A stretch of 64,000 nt of DNA from Struthidea cinerea (lineage: Eukaryota; Chordata; Aves; Passeriformes; Corcoracidae): contig VZTI01002652.1 of assembly GCA_013397865.1 (NCBI GenBank), positions 529,868-593,867 of the forward strand. The letters run 5' to 3'. This document shows, piece after piece, positions 32,294 to 44,200 of the stretch. The stretch's first letter is position 1. Every line of letters begins with the position of its first letter. The position numbers and the translations under genes were made by a program. The notes under the pieces were generated by a model. The model was not told the DNA's origin. It ran no database searches and saw only the letters and a list, made by a program, of their open reading frames with translations.

Positions 32294-35200
32294 GTGAGTG
32301 CGCGCCGCCGCCGGGGTGAGGCGCGGGCCCGGTCCGGCCGCCGCTCTGCCCTTCTCGCCGGCCGCCGCCGCGCCGCTGCGCAGTTGGGTCTCGCTTTAAA
32401 ATCGAGGAGCGGAAGGTGCCGCCGCGCCTGCCGAGGGCTGCGAGAGAGCGCTCCGCCGGCTGGGGCGCGCGAAGGCGTCCGGGCGGGGGGCGGCATGTGG
32501 CGGCGAGACGTCGCAGCAGCGGCCGCAGCTGTCAAGTCTCGGCTTCTATTAAGGCGTGTTGCCCCGGCGCTGTGCTCGGCGTGGGGCCGGCACACGACAG
32601 CTCCCGCCGTCCCGGGGCCCCCGCGGTGCGGTGGGGCTGCGGCAGTGTTTTGCTCTAGTTTTGCTGTGGTGATGTTTGCTGCTGAAGTAGTCTGACATAA
32701 GTATACGTGTTTCTTCTGCGAATCCGTTCAACTGCAGAACTTCTTTCCTGCTGGCATGCCCGGTTGTGTGATGGTTTTTCAGGGCCCGTTGTCCCCCGTG
32801 CCCTGAGGTTCTCTGAAGAGCACCTTTTCTGCCACATAACCTTTCACAAGCGCAGGTTGTGTGCCCATGTCCTATATCCGTCTTCAGCCCCATGCGCACT
32901 TAAAAACCCAATGTCTGTCATCCAGTTAAAAGAACCAAGCGAATAAAATTTGGTAAGCCTTCCTACCTTCCCTTCAGGCATCAAACCTTGTTCAGCTTCC
33001 CTAGGGGATATGCTTTGTCAGAGACTTGAGAAAGCTAAACTGTCATAGTTAAGACAAGACTGATTAAACTAAATCCGATTTTCCCCAATATACTGGACAA
33101 TTCAGTGTAATTTAATTTACAAATACTGAAAGACAAAAGTAATTTAAATTAGGTTTCTGTTCACCTAAGGGTATCTGTTCTACCTAAATTGAATGAAATT
33201 ACTTTTTTATAGCCTCTTTTGTGTGTTTGGGTTTTTTTTTAAATGTAGCTGATTTTATGTTTTTATAAATGATGAAAGTTTTCTTTATTATGGAATTGTT
33301 TCTACATAAGTGCATTGGAGCAGGAGAGATCTTGGAAGTTTGTATACGGGTTAAATGCTTCCTCCACGGACTTAGGCTAGCCTGAAAAAACCTCTTTATT
33401 ATATTTTAAAAAGAAAATTAATTGACTGAAAGATAATAGGAAGTTTAAAAGTACTTCTCAGTAGTCATATGGGGAAATTATTTGAATAGTCTCTGCCTTG
33501 CTAATGTCAGAATTCAAACATTTTCAACCCCAAAAGAAGGCACACAACTCTTTTAGGGTGTGAGTGGTTTCCACAAACCTTTGTGAAGTTCTGCATGCTT
33601 GAATGCTACATTTCTGAGTGGACTAGCAGTGGGTTGAACTGCATTTTAGCTGTCACCTTTTCTTGAAGAGTTTTCAAAAATAATTTTACAGGTGATGCAT
33701 AGAAGTGTGAATTGAATTTGCTGTTTTGTAAAAGAAAACTAGGAAACATCCAGAACACAGACACATCAAGTCACTGTCATGGTTTGTAGTTAGAAATACT
33801 ATGGATTATGTGCTGGTTCACTGGCTTGTAAGTGGTCTAATTAGATATTATCACAGTTTCAGGTGTTATAATAATTACATCTGTGATACTTTATTGGTAA
33901 TAAAGTAGAAGACATGAAAGAACTGCATTTATATCTACAATTCTATCTTAGATGATTTAAAGCATAGTAATCTCTTACAGATCTATTTATTTCATACAGG
34001 TAAATTATTGTAGAGTAGAAGCCCCTAATTTCTTGTAATGAAATTTCAGGGCTTAGAACCACAGAGAAATAATTTATGAGAAGACATCCCATGTAAAATG
34101 AGTTACTTATTGTGATAAATACTGATATAACTGATTTCTGATCTTGCTTCCTAACAATGAATGAGTATGCTGTAATAATCTGTGTGACTTACTGTGGGCC
34201 AGGTTTTTAAAGTCAGGTCAGTATAGACTGACGGGGTGCGATACATCCCTTGGATATGTAGTTTGTGTTCCCAGGCTGGCTGTTTGCTTGGCAAGGGGCT
34301 GAGCTGCCTTGTTCAGCCCCCTGCGGAACTGGGAATTGATCCGCAGACTCCTCAGTGGGAAACCTGGAAACTGCACCCGGCTCGAAGCTGTAGCTGTCTC
34401 CAGCACCACAGAATGTGAGATGTTGTGAGATGCTTCTTCTTTTATGACTACAGAGCCTTTTAGAGATGTTAGTTTTCAAAATTTTTCTGAGAAGGTTACT
34501 CTTTCCCCTCTGTTAGTAAAATGAGGAGGAAATACCTAAATGTGGTTTTAAACCTCTTTTTTTTATTATTTTTTATAAAAGCAGGGGGACATAGCTGGAG
34601 TTCATTCTGTTGCAGTACAGCTTCAAAGCCTCACACTTTCAAGTTTGCCCAGAAGTACTGAGTCTCATCAGATATGACTTGGAGTCTGGTTTGGTTTTTT
34701 TTTTCCTTTTTTGGGCCATATAGTTCCCAAGTTTGGTTCACAAGCCTTGTCAGTAATGCATGTTTGAGTATTGTCTATACTTCTTAGTTAGGTTAGCTGA
34801 AATTGAATATATTAAAGGAATAATAAACTCTTCTCCAGCAGGGTATTTATATGAAGAACATCAAACTATTCTGAAGCATTACACAAGTTAGAAACTTTAG
34901 TTGGACTAATAAAAGATGTCATAGCAAGAGACTGAGGCAATATGAAGTGATCTGGTTCACATGCTCTAGATAGAGTGCAGACGTGTAATTTTACATAGTT
35001 TTTCTTTCTGGTCAGACATGGCTTTGCCATTTAGGATGGTAAAACTGGTAATCAACTTTTAAATTGCCGTTTTATGTTGAACTCTGCGTGTTACTGTACA
35101 AAAGTGTGCTATGGGGTCTCCATCTGGGAAGTGATTCAATAAATAAAGTACCTGCTTTACTGAATCTTTTACTGAGCAGTGTTTCTGATACAGTTCATTT

Positions 35201-38200
35201 CTTGCATTTTTTAAATCTGCAGACCTTGGTAATGCTCATGGTTTTACAAAATTCAGACTTTTCAGTATTTCTAAGAGGAAGTTACAGGACTCAAAATTAG
35301 GTGATTTTTTTTTTCCCCGAAATCAAAGTATGCATTTCAGGTTTTTTTACTGCCATGTGCTACTGAATCAGTGTTTCCAGCTTTCTGATGGTGCATTGTG
35401 AAACAGGAGTTATTTCTTTTTTAAAAGTTGTTGTAGCTTGCTCTTTGATAAGAATATTTAACCACAAGTTTCAGCTTACTAGATACTATTCTTGTATTAA
35501 GAATGAATCATAAGTCTTCTTAGCACTATTAATATTCAAATGGTAGAAGTAGCTCTTCATCTGTACTTTCCTCACTGTTAAAAAGAAATTCAGAAATGTA
35601 CAACTCAAACAATTAATCCTCACCTATAGTAACTTCCAGTACTTTTAAGCTAATGCTTTTTTTTAAATTAACCATAGAATATCCAGATAACAGTTTTGGG
35701 GAGACTTGACTGTTTCCTGGTATTCCAGACTTACAATTAAATACTTCTTGTAATTCTGAAGTTTTTTGGCAAATGAGAAAAAGTGATTTCAAACTTGTGC
35801 AAGAGAGTTTTCAAGATCAAATGTGCTTGTCTGCACTGTGCACTATATGAGTTAGGCAATTAGCTGGAAGAAAATATTAATTCACATTTTCCATTAATTT
35901 GCAGACAGACTCATGTCTCCAGAATTTAACATTAGCATTATGAGTTGCAAGTGATGCATGGTGGAAGTTCAAACCATTTGATTGTAGTACACTTTTATCA
36001 TTTTTTAAATGATCCTAAGATAGTTTCATCCCTGCCTTGAAAATAATCAGGCAGGCGAGGAATTATTCCCATTTCAACTGTGCAGCAACTCTGGGGAAGA
36101 CATGCACTTTCATGGTTTGAGGCACGAGAGAAAAAATATTCCCTTTTCAATAAAGTGTTTAATTGTTCTTTCAGTTGAGAGGTAATGTATGGTTGGCAGC
36201 ACACTGTGTCTTTTTTTCTTATAAGATCTATCACTTCTGGCTGTGGGTGGATGTGTAGGGTGTGGTTTCTCTGTGAGCTTTGGTTTCTCAGCATTAGCTA
36301 AGATTCCCTTTAAATGAAGGAAAGTCATTAGCAGATGTCCTGGACAGCTGCTGAAAATCAACATTTTCTGCCACTTCAACAGCTTTACTGACCCACACCT
36401 ACTCTTGTAGCCATTCATTTCAGACTAAGAAGTCTTTTCTCCTTTGTAGGAAGGTGCCCATTGACCTGGCACCGGGGCGTCACCATTGTGGTTACAGCTA
36501 AAATCCACATAGAGACAAAGTTAATTACAAGTTCCTGAAGAGTACTTAGTTTCAGCTTTTTGCAAATGCTTTCTCTGCTCTGCATGCCTTATATCTTGGG
36601 TGCCCAGGTCCCAGGCAGTGTCCTGTATCTGCCAGTGTTTAGTCTGTGATAAATGTATTAGACAGGTACATGTTCACATTCTAGAAGTTAAGGAAAGTAA
36701 GCCTAGCCATAAGCCTTCAGGCAAAATTGACCTTCTTTGAAAATTATTTTGCACGTATCACTTTTCATTTTGCAGAATTTTCCTTAAAGCTCACCTGGAG
36801 CTTTCTCCGAGCAGAAAAGAGCTAGTTCCTCTTTCCATTCCCATCGCAGAGCTCTGACACTTTTCCACCATCTGCAGAAGCTTACTGCCCTAGTGTGGTG
36901 GTTCACTGAAGAGTCATTGTCCAGCTTTGTGCATAGGCTACAGATCCAGAAGGAAAATACCAGAAAGGTCTGGGAATGACTCTGGCAAGAAAGTGGGATG
37001 CCCCATTGTAGGGAGTTGTCTTGCTGCTGTGCTTCCAAAGTGGATTTTACAGTGCTGTCTCTGTCTTCACAGTTGGACGTGGGGATATCTGTGAGCGAGG
37101 ACTGTTTGTGTGCACAACTTCTACATTGCCTGTCGGAGTCTGTTGTCCTTGTCTGGCATTTCCTTACCTGGCTGCAGATGTAGAAGCAAAGGCTCAATAT
37201 AATACCCTGTAATAGGGTGGAAAGTCAGTCTGTGATTTTAATTCAAGATACGCAGTTCAATGCTGCCTCTGGGCAGCAAAGATGGCAAACTTTTTCTCTC
37301 CTTTAGGTGTTTCTTCAGTCTTCTACTCTTCAGGCTCACAAATGCAGTGGTAACCAACACACACAAATCTTAGTGTTCTGCAAAGAGCCAAATAACTGAT
37401 TTAACCTCCTCTACACTCATACAACAAATTAGTGAAATGAAGGATAGCACTTCACAATCTTTAGAGATTAAATTAAAGGAAACAAAAGTACAGGCTCCTA
37501 AAATCTATACTGGAAGATGATGCTGCTGAGCCTACGTGCGGGATCAAACTGTGAAGTGTCTGGCTGCTTGGTCCTTGCATGTTCTGTTACTTAAGGTGTC
37601 AACAATAGTGGTAGAGTATATGACAGATCTCTGGTGGTCTCTAAGCTTGTTCAGAGTAATATATAGCATTTGAGGAGAAAGAATGAAGGATTGAATCCTT
37701 CCTAAAGAAATTCTGGACCTCAAATAGTGAATTACCTTGTATTTTAGGGCAGATAGCTTCACTCCCTAAAATCACAGGATCAAATGTCCTGTGAACACAT
37801 AGTAAAACATTTTTTTTGGCTCTGAGAGTTCACAGTGCAGTTAGCTAAGGCAGACAAAAGGGGCTGAAATCATGAGCACGAGCTGATGGATGGAGAAACT
37901 CTAGCGCCGAGGGAGTAATTTCTGGAGGGTTTTGTGGCAGCATAGCATCAGCAGGATGAAACAGGGCCTGAGCCTGCCCTAGTGCCTGCTGCTCCTAAGT
38001 TACCAGGCAAATGCACTTTAGCAGTGGACATAGGTAAAGTGGCTTTCTAGATTTAGATATAGAATTTCTTTTACTCAAGTTTTTGCACTGAATTACCCTA
38101 CCTAGACCAGAAGCTGAATTTTAGTGCACATAAAAACAACATACCACATATCTGTAAAGTTTGGGATTTGTGTGTTGTGGGTGTTTTCTAGCTGTGCAGG

Positions 38201-41200
38201 AGAAACCCTATTGAGCCAGTCTGGCACACTTACCTTCATTTCTTGTGTGGCTTACTATGTATAGCTATAGTTGGAATGTAAGATTGAGGCTACCAAAAAA
38301 TATTTCTATGTTGTCATGGTATTTTCTTGTTTTTATTTTGAAGAGATGTGAATTTTGGCTGAAGTCACCTTGAAGACAAGCTACTTCTGGTTTTGAACCT
38401 GTTTTGGGGCTAAAACTGCAGTGGAGGTCTGTGTCATGAAATCTAAGCTGGTTTTCCTTTCCATGGTATTCGGATATAGCAGACATGATGTTCTGATTAT
38501 GACAGTTGTGAATCAAGAGTAAATTTAAGCAAAATCTTAGGAGCTTTTGAGCATTCTTCTGTGACAGTCCTGCTGGTCCAGTGCAATCTGTGATTTCAAA
38601 GTAGTGCTTGATCATGTATGCAGTCTGAAAAGGCCTTTTCTGTGCTAAAACCACTCATAGGACACCCAGTTAGAATGATCTTATCAACTGGGGATTGAAT
38701 AATTCCCCTTTTTTTTGGTTCCTCCTTCCTTCTTCACTCCCAAACAAGCACATTCCTATAGCACTTCAAAATGCACATCTGTTGAGAGTCTTGTTGCCTC
38801 TTCTTCTCTTTGGCAGTTTGTCATGTTGATGTGCCGTGATGGGTAGCATGCAGTGCTTCTAGACACCACATCCCAGTGCTGTTGATCTAGCAATGCTTAT
38901 TAGCATTAAAATTTAATTTGAAAATATTTTGAAGTAATGTTGTGGTAGGTAGAGTGGGTTACAGGGCGTTGACTTTTTTTTATGTTTTGTCTATTCAAGC
39001 CATGTGTATTTGTCACAGTGGTTCCTTTCCTAAGCATTTCTATTTAAAATCAATGTTTGTTAAAATATGCTTGTCTGCCCAATCCAACTTTCATATTATC
39101 TATGTGAAAAGGCAAGAGAATGTATGTAAGGAGCAATCTGTATGTTGTAAACTCTCTGCCTTACAGTTACTGCATCCTGTAGAAAGAGGCTGTTTGGCTA
39201 CAGCCTTGTTTTAATTTCATTTTTTAGTTTTCAGTTACACATTTCTGGAGTCTCCCTGACCACTGCTGTTACCTGATGGCGCCTATATTTCATCAAGTTT
39301 AGACAAGTAGTCTACCTGGACTTAGGCCCAGAGGAGCTGCCATAACTGATGAACATGATCCCCTCTGCCTGGGAATTCAAGACCTATAGAACCGTGATTC
39401 CCAAGGGAATTGAAAGAAAACTGTGTTCAGACCTTGCCTCTTGCTTTTTTTATTTTCTTTGTTGTTCTTACGTAGCATTGCCTTGTACTGATGGGTAGCG
39501 TACTTTATCACAAGTGAAATCTGGTAGTGGTTTGCTGATGATTAGGAGAAAAGATTCTTTTTAACCTACCCTGAAAACAGAAGCAGGAAAGAATAGAGCA
39601 CTCAGAGACACAAGTTGCTGTGACATCTCTTCATTACTGCATACAAATGAAGTGACGAGTTATTAAACAAAATAACAAAACATGTTGCAGCATTGCTGTT
39701 ATGATGTTGGGTGGTTTTTTAATGCATCATCATTTTTAGGCTTCCAGAGTTTAGTGGATACAATTGCATATTTTAATTTTGTTCTTGCATGCTTGCTCTT
39801 TAATCTGTTTTGTCCTGCTGGAAAAACTGCATTATATAAAGATTTCATATTATCTTAGCTGTAGAATATTATGGAGGACTTTTTAATTTAGAAATTGTTT
39901 TTAGAATTTTTTTATGATTGCAGAATGAATGTTAGTGTTCGATGGAATTAAATTTAATTGCATTTCCTGTATGTTTTACTTTTAGTTTGCTCTTATATGC
40001 CTTTATTTTCATTGGGAGTTGTAGATTTGACTTTTTTTTTAAAAGCATGGTGTTGGCAGTCAGACAAGCTCACTTTAAATCGATGAAATAATAAGCTTAA
40101 ATGTCTTCTAAATGTGGGGAACTTGTAGTTTCTGCTTAGTGATCAGGAGTTGTTTCTTCATGTTGTTTTAGATTATGTGGTGCCTTGTTTTTTTTTCTTT
40201 ATAGGTTTAAAACAGTAAGGTGGGGAAGAGTAATTAAAGGTTGCTTCTTTCTTCTTATTCTATCTTTTATACCCAGGTCAACTGGGCAGACTGGCAGAGC
40301 TCTTTTAGCTACATACATTTTTTGCCATTCATTTTTCTTTTACTGCTCATGGTTGCTTAACATATTGTACCATTACTTGTAGAGAGACTTTTTTCTTTGA
40401 TATCTTAAGAAAAAGAGGGGTTTGTTTTTCTGTTATTATAACAGTTTGTCTGACTGACTTATATTTTTAAACATGAGCTGTTTACCCAGGGAGGAACTAC
40501 AGTGGCTGGAGAACTTACTAAGCTCTGGGTTCACAAATGTGAAGACTGAACAGATAAGGATTCTCAAATTTATTTATTTAAATCTAGTGACTAATAAACA
40601 TCTGAAATAAAGATGTCATTACCGAAAGGTCATTTTCTCTGTGTAAAGGAATATAAAGTCTGCTGTAGCACAGTACAGGTATTGTATTGTTCACACCTTC
40701 CACGTTTCTCATCTGCTTCAGGTTTGACATTCCTGGTATTTCTGAGGTTTAAAAAAAATCATATCAGATATTTTTAAAACTCAAAAAAGTTAAAAGTATT
40801 GTCATGCAGTATAGTCACATTAAGATTTTTTTTTTTCCAGTCACCAACAGGGAAGAGAATTACCGTTCTTGAAGGCAAAATTTCATTACAAGTTTTTAAT
40901 AGTTAGAGAACACCAGAGGAGTTAAGCTGTTTTCTTGAATTGTGGCAGTACTCAGAGGCCACAGGTTTCAGGGTTCTGTTGTCTGACTTGCAGGAATCTC
41001 CTGCTCTGGAGTCTATGCAGCAGTTAGAAATAAATAGGGAGAGAGGCAAAGGCTTCTGCCAGCGCAGAGGCTTTTCCAGCTCACTGCTTGGTAGTGAATC
41101 AGTTTGAGAATCTATGTTGTGAATCTCACTTTGGCGCCTCGTGGTCTTCCCACTTCCTGGGGTTGGTGATCCTGGTGGGAGCTAGCAGTCTTTGGGAACT

Positions 41201-44200
41201 TACCAGCTTTGGAAAAGGGAGGGTCTCCAGCTAGACTGCCATTCTGCCACTGCCTCACAGTAGAACAAGTTCTCCTGTGGCTGTATGGCTGAAGAGAAAG
41301 TATGATGTCAACACAGAGTGGGGCTCAGGTCCTTCACGGACTTAGCAGCCAGGAGCTAGGGATATTTGGGTCTGGTAGTGTGCATGGCTTTGCATGAGTC
41401 ATTGAACTTTCTCCACCTACAATGCAGATATTTATCTACCTTGCAGGTGCATTGGTTGAGATTAATGAGTTGTTTGTAAAGCACTTTGAAGATGAAAAGC
41501 TCTATAAAAATGCTAAGTATTATTATGTATGAGCTCTTGAGTGCATAATCGCTGTTTGCCTGCCAGTATTTGAAGCAATTTATAACTCACTAAGTATGAA
41601 GGCACTGTATGAAGTCAAGTTCTAGTTTCCATTTAAGAAAAGTCACTCATATTTTTTGTTCACCAGTTGAGGTCACACCACTGACCTTCGGCATTATCTA
41701 GAGTGAAAACAGACTCTAGAAGATTTTTGAAAATAAACTGTTTAAAAGTATTAAAATCATGGTTTTTTTATAAGGATTTCTTCTCAGTTGGTCATTTTTT
41801 ACCCTCTTTTTATGACTTGTGTTTTGATTGCCAGATTCCCACATTTTCTACCTTTTTTTGTTTCGCCAAATGCTTCTTCTGACACACTTTCTCTCTCTGA
41901 CCTTTATGTCTGTGTCTGCAGTTGCCATCAAAGCTATGTTCCTCTGCTCAGTGGCCACACGGCACAGGTTTCCTTAGCCCTTCATCTACCCATCCCTCAC
42001 TTTGGGGCTTCCACAGCACTCCTACCCCGAGAAACCTCCTGCCCCAGACACTCGTTGCCAGCCAGTGCTGCAGTTTGGTGCTCTTCTGCAGGGTGCTTCT
42101 CCAAAAATGTCACAGTGAACTGGCTGGCAGGCGGGCAGGAACGCTGCCCAACAACAGAAGGGACAAAGCTGCCCTGTGCTTGAGAGCAGACCTCCATGGC
42201 TGTGACCTCTTGGTTCACTGTTCTTCAAGCTTTTTGAGCATTCGTTTTTGTAAGCATCCTCCAGTGGCAGTGTGGACTCCCATGTAGGAAGCTGAAACAA
42301 ACTGATAATGAACTTACTTTCTAAATAGAAGTCTTGCTATCAAATTCCCCAGTTTTGTCAAGTCACAAGTTGAAAACAACTGCGTATTGTTTGTTATGTA
42401 TCAGCACCATGTTGTCTGTCCAACTTGGATAATTAAATATTCATTTTAGCTCCAATCTGGGTTTGCTGCATTGGGTTAGAGATGTGAAAGAAACAAATGC
42501 CTCATCTTTAATAGATTCACAGTCATATAATTACTTAACTGCAGTCTCCTTCGCTTCATAAGATGTGTCATGTAACCAGAATAGTGCACGTTTTAATTGT
42601 AGGAGTAAAATGCAAGAGAGTATGTGTGAAAATTTGCATACCACAGAGTAAGGTCTTGTAGTTTATTGGATGCAATTCAGGCAGGAAAATATAGTATGTG
42701 CCTATGTTTAGTATAAAAAGTGTCAGAATTCTCTATTTTGTCACAGTTATTACATTATATTGCTATGTTTCTAAAATTATCTAGGAGAAATGATTGGTAA
42801 ATGTTATCAGCTGAACTGTTCATTGGCAAAGGGCTTCATCTGCGTGATAACTGGCTGTTCCTTGAAGGACAAGGAAAGTTTGAATTTTTTTTTTTTTTAA
42901 TTCCCTCAAGATACTTCGTATTGAAAAAATTATTTGAGTGAAAAACACTGGAAATGTTTTATGACATAGAAGCAAAGTATGGAAAGTTTGTTCGTTATCC
43001 TTTTAGACATTATGTCCTTTCCAAATCAGTAATGTCTTTCCCTTCTTAATTTCTGAAGAAAAAAGAGAATGTTGAAAACCAAGTGTTCAACAAGCTGCCC
43101 TGCTGCAAGGAAGCCTTAGAAAGTAGAATAAAGGGCTCTTCAGAGTTCCTTGGAGGTCTTTTGGCAGACATACTCTCTAGCGTGCAACCTGAGAAAACTT
43201 CCATGAGTGTTTTTGAAAGTAGCACTGTTCTCTTTTGAGTTTAGATTATAAATAACCAGCCACTCTAACCAGCTCTATAAAGTCTCCAGCTTTCACATTT
43301 TAAAGATGTTTATGTTCAGGTATTCATTGTTAAAACCTATTTAAAGCTATGTTTCGTTTTAGATCAAGCTCATTTTGAACCATGAAGAACTATTGCAGAA
43401 ATGAACACGATCTGAATTTATATGTTAATACTTACAGCATATCAGATGTTCTCTATAGAAATGTGTACACTTCTGAGATTATCTGTTTCATGCTTTCTTG
43501 TACATAAATTTAAATTCAGTCCTGCCTTATGTATTTTTTAAATATGAAAGTCAACAGATGTGGCATAACGTTGAAAGAAAATGACAAGTTTGTTTCTCAC
43601 AAAAATTCCAGCTGTTCAGTCTCAGATTTTCTGATAGACACAGGTGAAGATGGAGTTGGACAAAAGCAACAGTGAACTCCTAGCTTCCTTCCGTGTAAAA
43701 CAGAGATGCTTTATGTAAGAAATGGTGCAGTCACTGCAGATCTGCTTGTATTCTGCTTGACTTCTCAGCTCTTGAGTATGCTTGTAAACTCATCTAGTTG
43801 TTGAGTTGCGTTGACTTTCCCACTGGACAGAGTGGATAGGCTTCTTGCAAAGACATGCTGGTTTGACACTGAGAGGAAGTGTTGCCCACAGTCAGTTGTG
43901 CAGAACTGAGCATCAAGTCACATTCGTGCCTGGTGAATGCAATGGTAGGTGATGACAAGGCTTAATGTCATTGCCATGTGCTTTTTGAACTAGCATCTGT
44001 GAGGTGACTAGGCAGGTCTCACCTCTCCGACCCATTTCTGGTTGTTCTGCACTGATTATTATTAACATAATTCCTAAGAGTCATGGTAGAAATGTGTGTT
44101 CTTTACAGAAGTAAATAAAGTAGTGGGTCTTGTATGGGTTTATAAAGATTTGTTCATGCTCTGACATACCCTGCTAAACCAGCAGAAGCTCAGCTCATGA

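Noticed and set aside
37021..37212. Plus frame with Cys-rich segment (…GVCCPCLAFPYLAADVEA…) behind an acceptor-like tcttcacag, faintly like PLAC8-family proteins.
   Set aside because: Only the PCL…AAD spacing resembles the family. The other conserved cysteines, the CCLCG block and any partner exon are missing, and an antisense frame of 137 codons overlaps it.
38265..38654. 129-codon minus frame in METAP1D intron 1.
   Set aside because: No recognisable domain, no splice context, ordinary base composition.
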